Source: Veillonella sp.
Lineage (GTDB): Bacteria; Bacillota; Negativicutes; Veillonellales; Veillonellaceae
DNA: 7,376 bases
Direction of reading: 5' to 3'
Assembly (NCBI RefSeq): GCF_015058545.1
Contig: NZ_SVCB01000099.1
Coordinates: 1 to 7,376, forward strand
Part shown: positions 1 through 5,286 of the stretch, piece after piece
Position numbering within the stretch: position 1 is the stretch's first letter
Layout of the letters: every line of letters starts with the position of its first letter
The notes under the pieces: model-generated
What the model saw: the letters and a program-made list of their open reading frames with translations, nothing else
Told to the model about the DNA's origin: nothing
The model's database searches: none
Made by a program: the position numbers and the translations under genes

Positions 1-1
1 C

Positions 2-310
2 GACGAGCTGAATAAAGGCGACCATACGCCACAGGAAATCTATCAGATTATGCAAAACTACTATTTAAACGGCATGCCTTGTGACGATGGTGATACGATT
101 CTCGCAGATACAGCTGATGAATACGTATGGGAAGGTAGCCACGCTAATCAAAAAGGCAATTGGGCCAAAGCCGGCGTTGATCAGACATTCATGATGGCGG
201 CCTACCAAGCTTGGTTCCAAGGTTTTGTGAGCGCTGCGGATCCTAAGTTCAAATTCACCGTAGAGTTAATTGACGGCGAATTCCCACAATACAAAATCGT
301 TCGTGCTTAA
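2..310 (+). CDS. 3' end of an unrecognised protein (partial)
   Basis: The reading frame is open from the left edge (first whole codon at base 2) to a TAA at 308-310, giving about 102 C-terminal residues. An internal ATG at 50 has no Shine-Dalgarno sequence before it, so this is the tail of a longer gene that starts outside the window. The visible part is acidic and rich in aromatic residues, with segments such as GNWAKAGVDQTFMMAAYQAWFQGF followed by a likely beta strand (KFKFTVELIDG) near the C-terminus. No transmembrane segment or signal is visible. It has a single Cys, in the segment GMPCDDGD. I do not recognise the family and assign no function. It is followed by a small GC hairpin (339-354) and then the cupin gene on the same strand, but the 211-base gap and its structures argue against a tight operon. 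Confidence 0.75.
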   Translation, partial: DELNKGDHTPQEIYQIMQNYYLNGMPCDDGDTILADTADEYVWEGSHANQKGNWAKAGVDQTFMMAAYQAWFQGFVSAADPKFKFTVELIDGEFPQYKIVRA

Positions 311-338
311 GTAACATTTCAAGTTCGCTGTTTCATTA

Positions 339-354
339 CAGCCGATTCCGGCTG
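339..354 (+). terminator. Small GC hairpin after the partial gene, possible weak terminator
   Basis: CAGCCG-ATTC-CGGCTG forms a perfect 6-bp stem with a 4-base loop, 28 bases after the stop of the first gene. The following sequence (GTCTTA) is only slightly T-rich, so termination would be weak. It could instead be a processing or stability hairpin. Confidence 0.4.
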
Positions 355-370
355 GTCTTAAATCAGCAAA

Positions 371-389
371 AATTGTACGCCCTACAATT
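371..389 (+). promoter_or_regulatory. Operator-like palindrome upstream of the cupin gene
   Basis: AATTGTA-N5-TACAATT is a perfect 7-bp inverted repeat with a 5-base centre (CGCCC), about 130 bases before the cupin start. AT-rich sequence with -10-like hexamers (TACAAT at 393-398, TATATA at 398-403) follows directly, but no well-spaced -35 can be named. The size and symmetry suit a dimeric helix-turn-helix repressor. The regulator cannot be identified from the site. Confidence 0.4.
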
Positions 390-405
390 AAATACAATAT
401 ATATA

Positions 406-491
406 ACTTGCCGTCAGCTGACCATTGCACTTTATAACTAATTTACCTTTCCCTTATAGTCTAAAGGCAACGTACTGTCGGCAAGTTTTTT
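406..491 (+). terminator. Terminator-like long-range hairpin in the cupin leader (possible attenuator)
   Basis: ACTTGCCGTCAG (406-417) pairs with CTGTCGGCAAGT (475-486) at 11 of 12 positions, and the right arm runs into a tract of six T (486-491). The 57-base loop has smaller pairings: TTGC (425-428) with GCAA (467-470), and CCTTT (446-450) with AAAGG (463-467). The T tract ends 14 bases before the cupin ribosome binding site, leaving no room for a promoter after it. Cupin transcripts starting upstream must therefore read through this structure, which suggests attenuation. A promoter inside the loop (TTGCCG at 408-413 and TATAAC at 433-438, spacer 19) would overlap the palindrome GTCAGCTGAC (413-422). 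Which reading applies cannot be settled from the sequence. Confidence 0.55.
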
Positions 492-521
492 CTTACAATT
501 ATTTCAAAAGGAGGTTTTCTC

Positions 522-809
522 ATGGTTGGTACTGAAAAAAACGAATTGGGCTTATTATTCCAAGGTCCTAATTTTGTAGTTGTAAAAAAAGGCGGCAAAG
601 CCGGTGAAAAAGTAGAAAATCACAATCATCCGGAAGCCAATGTAGTCTTTACCGTAGTTAAAGGCAAAGTAGCTGTTCAACTGAATCAGGAAGAAGAACA
701 TGTGTTAACTCCGGGTACGGTTTTACAGTTTAACGGTGACAACTTCATTCAAGCAACCCTCGTGGAAGACAGTGAATTTATTGTTACCTTAGTACACAAA
801 CCGGAATAA
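522..809 (+). CDS. Small single-domain cupin protein
   Basis: A 95-residue protein starts with ATG seven bases after a strong AAAAGGAGG ribosome binding site (506-514). The size and the beta-rich pattern fit one conserved cupin barrel and nothing else. Cupin motif 1 is visible as G28-x5-H34-x-H36, with E38 close by and G48 ending the motif (VVKGKVAVQL). Motif 2 has the expected turn (LTPGTVLQF, 62-70), but the position where a metal-binding His usually sits appears to be Gln77 (NFIQATL), so metal binding may be altered. There is no signal peptide, so it should be cytoplasmic. Small cupins include sugar isomerases, dioxygenases and sensor domains, and nothing here picks one. It is transcribed alone, between a structured leader and the hairpins at 816-846 and 902-938. 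Confidence 0.85.
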   Translation: MVGTEKNELGLLFQGPNFVVVKKGGKAGEKVENHNHPEANVVFTVVKGKVAVQLNQEEEHVLTPGTVLQFNGDNFIQATLVEDSEFIVTLVHKPE

Positions 810-815
810 AAAATA

Positions 816-846
816 GCGACACATCCTTATTACGCAGATGTATCGC
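816..846 (+). terminator. Hairpin directly after the cupin gene
   Basis: GCGACACATC (816-825) pairs with GATGTATCGC (837-846) with one mismatch around an 11-base loop, starting six bases after the cupin stop. It is followed by CTTTAACT, a poor T tract. It probably acts with the stronger hairpin at 902-938, as a first terminator or a 3'-end stabiliser. Confidence 0.5.
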
Positions 847-901
847 CTTTAACTCAATATTTTATATGCACTAACCTTTATTCTATAGCCTCATATATGT
901 T

Positions 902-938
902 AAAAGCGAGCCAAGGTCATCCTTGACTCGCTTTTTTT
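902..938. terminator. Strong bidirectional rho-independent terminator
   Basis: AAAAGCGAGCCAAGG (902-916) pairs with CCTTGACTCGCTTTT (921-935) over 15 positions with one mismatch, around a TCAT loop. The right arm continues as seven T (932-938) on the + strand, and the left arm's A run gives TTTT on the - strand. It lies between the converging cupin (+) and ompH (-) genes, so it should stop transcription from both sides. Confidence 0.9.
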
Positions 939-949
939 AATGAGGGTCT

Positions 950-965
950 ACTGTCATATGACAGT
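950..965. repeat. Perfect 16-bp palindrome in the ompH 3' region
   Basis: ACTGTCATATGACAGT is self-complementary over all 16 bases. AGGG (943-946) and CCCT (966-969) could extend the pairing past a 3-base bulge. It lies between the ompH stop (989) and the shared terminator. As RNA the stem would have almost no loop, so a protein-binding DNA site or a 3' UTR element are both possible. The role is unknown. Confidence 0.5.
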
Positions 966-988
966 CCCTAACTAATGAAGTTACTTGC

Positions 989-1438
989 TTATTTCAACAA
1001 AGCAATTACATCGTCAGTTACGTTTTCAGCAGTAGAGTTTGGTTCGATGCTTACGATTACTGTAGGGTTAGCTACGATGAAAGGTAAGTTTTTCTGAGCA
1101 CGTACCTGATCCAATTTTTCTTGGATTTTAGAATCAACCGGTGCGAAGATTTTGTTCATTTCTTCGTTGTATTTCTGAGCTACCGGAGCATATTTTTTAT
1201 CGATAGCTTCCTGTTTTGCTTTTTCGTCTTTGATAGCGTTGATTTCGTTTTCCAATTTCTGAAGTTTTGGAGCGTATTCCTGTTCAACTTTCTGAGCTTG
1301 CATTTGAATAGCACCGTAACCAGGGTATGCCTGCATTACCTGAGCCATATTAACTACGCCAACATTAGCTGCGCTGGCAGCACCTAAACCAATTGTTCCA
1401 ATAACTGCTAAAGCAGCAAGATTCTTTTTAAAATTCAT
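989..1438 (-). CDS. ompH: OmpH/Skp-family periplasmic chaperone
   Basis: Skp/OmpH proteins are trimeric periplasmic chaperones that hold unfolded outer-membrane proteins on their way to the BAM complex. The 149-residue product starts with ATG ten bases after AAGGAGG (1449-1455). It has a typical signal peptide: Lys4-Lys5, a hydrophobic core at about 7-20, and a likely cut after ASA (21-23). The mature N-terminus VGVVNMAQVMQAYPGYG is the family strand and tip. A long charged helix runs from about 45 to 115, and the C-terminal strand and helix (IVANPTVIVSIEP, then NVTDDVIALLK) match the Skp body. The helix carries three Tyr/Phe-Ala-Pro steps at 55-57, 83-85 and 98-100. Length is slightly under the roughly 160 residues of Escherichia coli Skp. 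It has its own candidate promoter (1493-1521), so it looks monocistronic here, not part of a bamA cluster. Family is certain, exact clients are not. Confidence 0.88.
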   Translation of the reverse strand: MNFKKNLAALAVIGTIGLGAASAANVGVVNMAQVMQAYPGYGAIQMQAQKVEQEYAPKLQKLENEINAIKDEKAKQEAIDKKYAPVAQKYNEEMNKIFAPVDSKIQEKLDQVRAQKNLPFIVANPTVIVSIEPNSTAENVTDDVIALLK

Positions 1439-1492
1439 GTCCCAAAGACCTCCTTACAAAACTAGAGCGTATTATGTAGCCCTATATTCACT

Positions 1493-1521
1493 ATAGTAAC
1501 AGAAATATAGAGAAACTACAA
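1493..1521 (-). promoter_or_regulatory. Candidate ompH promoter
   Basis: Reading the - strand, TTGTAG (1516-1521) is followed after 17 bases by TACTAT (1493-1498), with TG one base upstream of the -10 (extended -10). The hexamers are only moderate matches to the consensus. The predicted start would leave a leader of about 50 bases. CTATA-N5-TATAG (1482-1496) overlaps the -10. Confidence 0.4.
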
Positions 1522-1631
1522 TATCTAAAAAAATTAATTTAGTATTCAATATTCATTTTTGTCATGTATTCATCATACCGATTGATAATGAACATCAAAT
1601 GAATTATCGCTAAAACCAATTATATACTCTA

Positions 1632-1657
1632 AACAGCCCCTTAATAAAGAGGCTGTT
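1632..1657 (-). terminator. Terminator of the ytfJ gene
   Basis: On the - strand AACAGCCTCTT (1647-1657) pairs with AAGGGGCTGTT (1632-1642) around a TATT loop. All 11 pairs form in RNA if one G-U pair is allowed; on the + strand the same position is a C-A mismatch, which supports - strand use. It starts 16 bases after the ytfJ stop. The tail (TAGAG after the stem's final TT) is a weak T tract. The rest of the gap between ytfJ and ompH (1456-1631) is AT-rich and holds only the ompH promoter and a weak inverted repeat. Confidence 0.6.
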
Positions 1658-1672
1658 CGAAGAAATAATATT

Positions 1673-2047
1673 TTATTTTTCATCATTTTCGTTGATATAA
1701 ATATATTGGTCCTTTTTTAACTTGGAGATAATTTCAGGAACCATACCGATAAGGCGATCAAAACCACTGTATTTAGCAGAACCTTTGATGTTGAATAATT
1801 CTACTCGTTCGCCTTTGATAACAAGAATAGCAGTCGGTTCCATTTTAGCACCGCCGCCGGCGCCACCGCAGTCAGCTTTACCGGCACCACCGGTACCGAA
1901 ACCCATGGTTACATCTACAAATGGAACAAGTGTAGCATCGCCGATCTGAATCGCTTCGCCTACTACAGTTTCCACTTTAATCATATCTTTGAATTTTTCA
2001 AAAATAGGTTGTAAATTCTCTTTAACAAAGGTGCATTTATTTTCCAT
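1673..2047 (-). CDS. ytfJ: YtfJ/GerW-family protein
   Basis: The 124-residue product matches the GerW/YtfJ family (known from Bacillus, where YtfJ is a sporulation protein needed for normal germination). Visible features are the N-terminal helix (ENLQPIFEKFKDMI), the strand pair GEAIQIGDATLVPFVDVTMGFG, a Gly-rich loop at 49-67 (GFGTGGAGKADCGGAGGGA), then MEPTAILVIKGERVELFNI and a C-terminal helix MVPEIISKL. The start is ATG six bases after AAGGAGG (2054-2060). There is no signal peptide or membrane segment. Bacillus YtfJ is somewhat longer. The upstream neighbour on the same strand, 61 bases away, is a DUF2953 protein: the same order as ytfI-ytfJ in Bacillus, so they are probably cotranscribed. 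Family members also occur in non-sporulating Firmicutes, so a sporulation role should not be assumed here. Confidence 0.85.
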   Translation of the reverse strand: MENKCTFVKENLQPIFEKFKDMIKVETVVGEAIQIGDATLVPFVDVTMGFGTGGAGKADCGGAGGGAKMEPTAILVIKGERVELFNIKGSAKYSGFDRLIGMVPEIISKLKKDQYIYINENDEK

Positions 2048-2108
2048 GAGGATCCTCCTTAACGCATGTGTACTTCACACCGATAATAGTTAGTATCGTA
2101 GCAACGCA

Positions 2109-3221
2109 TTACGCAGCTGCTTTATCTTTTGCTTCTGATTTTTTAGCTTTGTTATTTTTGTCTGTAGCCTGTTTATTATCAGACTCTTTAGCTTCCGCTT
2201 CTTTTTTAGCTTTTTGTGCTTTGCGATAGCGCAAGGCAAATTTTACCGCATCAATTAAAAGGTCTCGCACCGGTTTAGATACAGCAAACAAGGTACCGTA
2301 AAAAGCAAGTACGCCCGGACTGATACGACCATGCACGTCTAAACTGCCTTCAAAAGCGGGCTCAACGAAACTAAGTTCCACATTAGTCATTTTTTCAGGC
2401 CAAATCGAATATAAGGCGGATGCGGTCAAGCCCATTTGATATGGATTGCCCGTACCGAATGTGCCTTCGATTTCAAAGTGACGCGGTTTCGAATGATTGT
2501 AACAACGCTTGGTAAAAAGCAATAATTTCTCATATAAGGCGCCATTGGTTACATGTTTAACCCACCACCATTTATAAGGGTCTTTTGCCTTTTCTTCAGT
2601 CTTAGCGTCTTCGTCAGCTTGCTTGCTGTCAGCATCAGCTTTATCGGCCTCATTGGCTTTTTCAGCTTGCCGTGTTGCCTTAGCGGCTGCCGCTTCATTT
2701 TGAGCTCGCAATTCACTTGGTGATATAGTGCCTTCCACTTCACCCGTAGTCGGGTTCGTCATGACAATGCGGTCACCGCTTTTTTCAGTGACTTCTTCCA
2801 CTGTTTCTACAGGCTTGCCGTCAGCATCAAAGCGTACACTCTTAATCACCGTCTTAGGTGTAGTGTCTTCTTCGCCTTCTTCCTGTTGTATCCGCGTTTT
2901 TTCCAACTCTTCTTCATAGACTTTGGATTCATCAGGTTCAGCCGTCTCTTCCGCTACGCGGCGGGACAACCAATCTTCATAATCGCGGACATCGCCCAAT
3001 TTTGCTTTACGCAAAATATAAACTTCTTTGAAAAAAGGCTTGCCTTGCTCATAGGCAAAGTGAATGCGAAACATTTTGCCCCACCATTGAACAAATAAGC
3101 GCGCTTTATACGGTTTACGGCCTACTAATTCAACAGCGTATGTAATGGGGTTAAAAATAGCGACTATAATCAGAACAAAAATAACCAGTAGCACTATGGC
3201 TAGCCAGGTCACAGGCAACAC
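2109..3221 (-). CDS. DUF2953 (YtfI-like) membrane protein with long charged insert
   Basis: The 370-residue product has an N-terminal membrane helix (about 4-24) followed by FNPITYAVELVGRKPYKARL, typical of DUF2953 proteins. Residues 80-215 form a highly charged Glu/Lys/Ala-rich region, partly alanine-lysine repeats at 176-213. The conserved core returns at about 246-312 (HFEIEGTFGTGNPYQMGL, then VEPAFEGSLDVHGRISPG). The tail (331-370) is a Lys/Ala/Glu-rich, probably disordered extension. Bacillus YtfI is far shorter, so the insert and tail are expansions. No biochemical function is known for the family; membrane anchoring is clear. No ATG lies near the start: GTG at 3221 is four bases from AGGAGG and TTG at 3218 is seven bases from it, so the second may be the true start. 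The neighbour ytfJ supports the assignment. Confidence 0.82.
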   Translation of the reverse strand: MLPVTWLAIVLLVIFVLIIVAIFNPITYAVELVGRKPYKARLFVQWWGKMFRIHFAYEQGKPFFKEVYILRKAKLGDVRDYEDWLSRRVAEETAEPDESKVYEEELEKTRIQQEEGEEDTTPKTVIKSVRFDADGKPVETVEEVTEKSGDRIVMTNPTTGEVEGTISPSELRAQNEAAAAKATRQAEKANEADKADADSKQADEDAKTEEKAKDPYKWWWVKHVTNGALYEKLLLFTKRCYNHSKPRHFEIEGTFGTGNPYQMGLTASALYSIWPEKMTNVELSFVEPAFEGSLDVHGRISPGVLAFYGTLFAVSKPVRDLLIDAVKFALRYRKAQKAKKEAEAKESDNKQATDKNNKAKKSEAKDKAAA

Positions 3222-3224
3222 CTA

Positions 3225-3231
3225 CCCTCCT
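3225..3231 (-). promoter_or_regulatory. Ribosome binding site that decides the DUF2953 start
   Basis: AGGAGGG on the - strand precedes two adjacent non-ATG start codons, GTG (3221-3219) and TTG (3218-3216). Counting from AGGAGG, spacing is 4 bases to GTG and 7 to TTG. TTG has the better spacing, GTG is the stronger codon. The next in-frame ATG is residue 50, inside the conserved N-terminus, so it is excluded. Confidence 0.6.
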
Positions 3232-3248
3232 ATAGTAACGTCTTGCGG

Positions 3249-3323
3249 TTTTCTCTATATCCGCCGCCTTTTCAGCTACCTGAAAAAGGCATTCTTATTA
3301 ATATTCTCCATATAGAGAGAAAA
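3249..3323 (-). repeat. Nested inverted repeat between cobO and the DUF2953 gene
   Basis: The outer arms are TTTTCTCTATAT (3249-3260) and ATATAGAGAGAAAA (3310-3323), complementary except for a 2-base bulge. Inside, GCCTTTTCAG (3266-3275) pairs with CTGAAAAAGGC (3280-3290), one base bulged, around a CTAC loop. On the - strand the inner stem is followed by GGCGG, not T, so it is not a normal terminator there. Its place just before the DUF2953 ribosome binding site suggests a leader structure; a small mobile repeat is an alternative. The rest of the 155-base gap is AT-rich with no other feature I can support. Confidence 0.5.
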
Positions 3324-3376
3324 TTCCTCTATTTTAGAAATCTTAATTTAAAGAATTCTATCTGAATTTATTGTGG

Positions 3377-3955
3377 TTAGTTTTCAATTCCGGCTCTAGC
3401 TAAAACACCTTTGGTATAATAATGTTTTACCTCTTCCATGGATGTAACCAAATCAGCTGCTTCGACGAGCCAATCAGGAGCACCACGACCGGTAAAAATC
3501 AATTCGGTCTTCGGTGAACGATGTGCCAATAAAGCTTCCGTATCTTCGCGACTGATAAGTCCGAAAAACAGGGCCATTACATATTCATCAAGCACTACCA
3601 CATCATATTCGCCGGAACTTACGGCTTCTTTAGCTCGTTCCATGCCTTTAGCTATAAGCGTTACATAATCAGCCGGCGGTTTGCCGACAGGAAATACAAC
3701 AACTTCATCACCCCAACGAGCCAATTCTTCTTTGGTTTTGACTCCTTCTTGGATGATAAAAAAAGGCTTACCTACCGTCTCTAAGGTCAGATTCGGTAAG
3801 GTCGGTAAAATTTTATGTTCACTGTAAACCTTCGATTTCATGAACTGCAAAAACAATACTTTTTTGCCTGCTCCTAAGGCTCGAATCGCCAACCCTATAG
3901 CAGCAGTCGTTTTACCTTTGCCATCGCCCGTATAGACTTGCACATACGTATCCAT
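3377..3955 (-). CDS. cobO: Corrinoid adenosyltransferase, CobA/CobO/BtuR type
   Basis: The enzyme transfers the 5'-deoxyadenosyl group from ATP to the cobalt of reduced corrinoids, giving adenosylcobalamin or its precursors, in the cytoplasm. The 192-residue product is normal length and shows the family marks in order: VQVYTGDGKGKTTAAIGLA with the P-loop GDGKGKTT at 10-17, the acidic VLDEY at 121-125, FTGRGAP at 154-160, and the C-terminal VKHYYTKGVLARAGIEN, matching the family's KH...GI-ARxGIE ending. The ATG start lies six bases after AAAGGAGG (3962-3969). No other cobalamin gene is next to it, and I see no B12-box-like riboswitch in the 320-base upstream gap, so it may serve corrinoid salvage. 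The upstream gap holds the M23 terminator structures. Confidence 0.92.
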   Translation of the reverse strand: MDTYVQVYTGDGKGKTTAAIGLAIRALGAGKKVLFLQFMKSKVYSEHKILPTLPNLTLETVGKPFFIIQEGVKTKEELARWGDEVVVFPVGKPPADYVTLIAKGMERAKEAVSSGEYDVVVLDEYVMALFFGLISREDTEALLAHRSPKTELIFTGRGAPDWLVEAADLVTSMEEVKHYYTKGVLARAGIEN

Positions 3956-4062
3956 GATGGACCTCCTTTACACATTTGTATATTATCATTTTACCACATC
4001 TAAACCGCTAACGTTATATAAAAACTGTATACATTGAAAAATCTTTTAAATTTTTTTATCAA

Positions 4063-4155
4063 AAAGGCTATAACAACTCAAATATGCCATTATGAAACAA
4101 GAAAATTCTAATAATTTTCCTAACCATAAGACAATCTATGAGTGTTATAGCCTTT
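4063..4155 (-). terminator. Long nested inverted repeat, likely terminator of the M23 operon
   Basis: AAAGGCTATAACAACTCA (4063-4080) pairs with TGAGTGTTATAGCCTTT (4139-4155), 17 pairs with one bulged base. The 58-base interior holds two more nested stems: TTATG (4090-4094) with CATAA (4125-4129), and GAAAATT (4101-4107) with AATTTTC (4113-4119). On the - strand the closing arm ends in TTTTT followed by GATAAAAAAA; on the + strand AGTTTTTA follows. It lies in the 320-base gap between M23 and cobO. Termination in both directions is plausible, but the size is more like a structured RNA or a small miniature repeat than a simple terminator. Confidence 0.55.
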
Positions 4156-4200
4156 AGTTTTTATGATAACTTATTCAATTTTCATATAGGATTTGATTCG

Positions 4201-4268
4201 GTTATTCGCCAAATACTCCCCGGCTCTCGGTGCCAAATTCTAAACAGCAATAAAGTTGGTGAATTAAC
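4201..4268 (-). repeat. Inverted repeat just after the M23 gene
   Basis: GTTATTCGCCAA (4201-4212) and TTGGTGAATTAAC (4256-4268) are complementary with one bulge and one G-U-type position, starting eight bases after the M23 stop. The 43-base interior is unusually GC-rich for this region (CCCCGGCTCTCGGTGCC, 4218-4234). No T tract follows. It may be a 3' UTR structure or a remnant; no known RNA family is recognised. Confidence 0.35.
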
Positions 4269-4275
4269 AAGAATG

Positions 4276-5274
4276 CTACTGAATCGGCAAGAATAACAAC
4301 GGATCTACAGCTACGCCGTTAATATCCACTTCATAGTGAACATGGCTACCCGTACTCTTACCGGTACTACCCATTAAAGCAATCGTGTCACCTTGTTTTA
4401 CCTGCATGCCTGCATGAACAAGTAAAACGGAGTTATGGCCGTAACGTGTTACAAAACCATTACCATGATCGATTTCTACCAAATTACCGTAACCGCCCGA
4501 TGTTGCATCGGCAAAGGTAACCGTCCCCGCTGCGGTAGCAATAATCGGTGTACCGTAGTCATTAGCAATATCAAGCCCTTCATGGGTAGCGGAACCGCCA
4601 TAAACAGGATCGATACGAGTACCGAAATTGGACGTAATAACCCCTTTAGCCGGCCAAATAGACGGCATAGTCGATGTATTGCCCGGATTATTGGCTGCAA
4701 ATGCTACCGATTGTAAATCACGAATATTCTGGCCTGCGCCGTCACGCAAAATATTGCGCAACATATAAAACGAAGCCATACGCTGCTGTGCCAAGCGGTC
4801 AAGGCGCGACAATTTAGCCGACAAGCTTGTTACGGATGTCCCGGAACTGCCGGCGGCATTAGCTACAGCGCTATTAGAATCAGTGTTAGCGGCACCGCCA
4901 GGCTCATCCTTATCGCCGGAAGCCGCCTGCGGGGTTTGTGCTTCACCACCACCTTGCGGTATCGTACCGGATTCGGAGCCCTTAACCATTTGGCGAATTT
5001 CTTTATCCAACTGGTCCAACGATTCCATTTTTTTATCTAAAATCTCAGTTTTTTGTTGCAATAGCTTCAATTGTTCCGTCTGTAATTGCGTTTGTTGCCG
5101 CAATTGCATAACTTCAGCCTGACGTGTAATGCCCCAGATGCCGAAGCCTAAGGTAACAACCAATAACAATACGAAGCCGGTCAAAACCCAGCGCCATTGT
5201 TGTTTCGTTATTTGCAACGTATACGAATCGCCCTGACTTTGCACATGCTGTGCCAAAAAGTCCGGAATTTTCAT
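4276..5274 (-). CDS. Membrane-anchored M23 (LytM-type) murein endopeptidase
   Basis: A zinc endopeptidase, or a degenerate activator, of peptidoglycan cross-links, anchored in the inner membrane with its catalytic domain outside. Numbering from the ATG at 5274 (332 residues): short cytoplasmic N-terminus, membrane helix at about 30-47, coiled coil at 52-98 rich in Gln/Leu/Lys, Gly/Ser/Ala linker at about 99-147, second helix at 150-190, and the LytM domain at about 208-330. All active-site residues are present: H231 and D235 (HEGLD), H280 (YGH), H311 and H313 (HVH), so activity is expected. A TTG at 5286 extends the frame by four residues but touches the AAGGAG (5287-5292) with no spacing, so I use ATG 5274, 12 bases away. 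It follows the DUF4446 gene by 71 bases with no clear terminator: probably one operon. Confidence 0.88.
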   Translation of the reverse strand: MKIPDFLAQHVQSQGDSYTLQITKQQWRWVLTGFVLLLVVTLGFGIWGITRQAEVMQLRQQTQLQTEQLKLLQQKTEILDKKMESLDQLDKEIRQMVKGSESGTIPQGGGEAQTPQAASGDKDEPGGAANTDSNSAVANAAGSSGTSVTSLSAKLSRLDRLAQQRMASFYMLRNILRDGAGQNIRDLQSVAFAANNPGNTSTMPSIWPAKGVITSNFGTRIDPVYGGSATHEGLDIANDYGTPIIATAAGTVTFADATSGGYGNLVEIDHGNGFVTRYGHNSVLLVHAGMQVKQGDTIALMGSTGKSTGSHVHYEVDINGVAVDPLLFLPIQ

Positions 5275-5286
5275 ATATTGCCCCAA

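Noticed and set aside
1121..1387. Phe-rich + strand open frame opposite ompH
   Set aside because: It is the antisense shadow of a well-supported gene and has no ribosome binding site; its Phe-rich composition comes from the Lys/Glu-rich helix on the other strand.
2048..2057. GAGGATCCTC palindrome overlapping the ytfJ ribosome binding site
   Set aside because: Ten bases, half of it set by the Shine-Dalgarno sequence itself; chance is the simplest explanation.
3956..4062. Promoter of the adenosyltransferase gene
   Set aside because: TGATAATAT on the - strand could be an extended -10, but no -35 is found at suitable spacing, so I make no call.
4476..4700. Second - strand open frame inside the M23 gene
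   Set aside because: It overlaps the catalytic domain in another frame; the M23 frame carries all zinc-site residues.
5275..5286. TTG start adding four residues to the M23 protein
   Set aside because: The Shine-Dalgarno sequence touches the TTG with no spacing, so ATG at 5274 is preferred.
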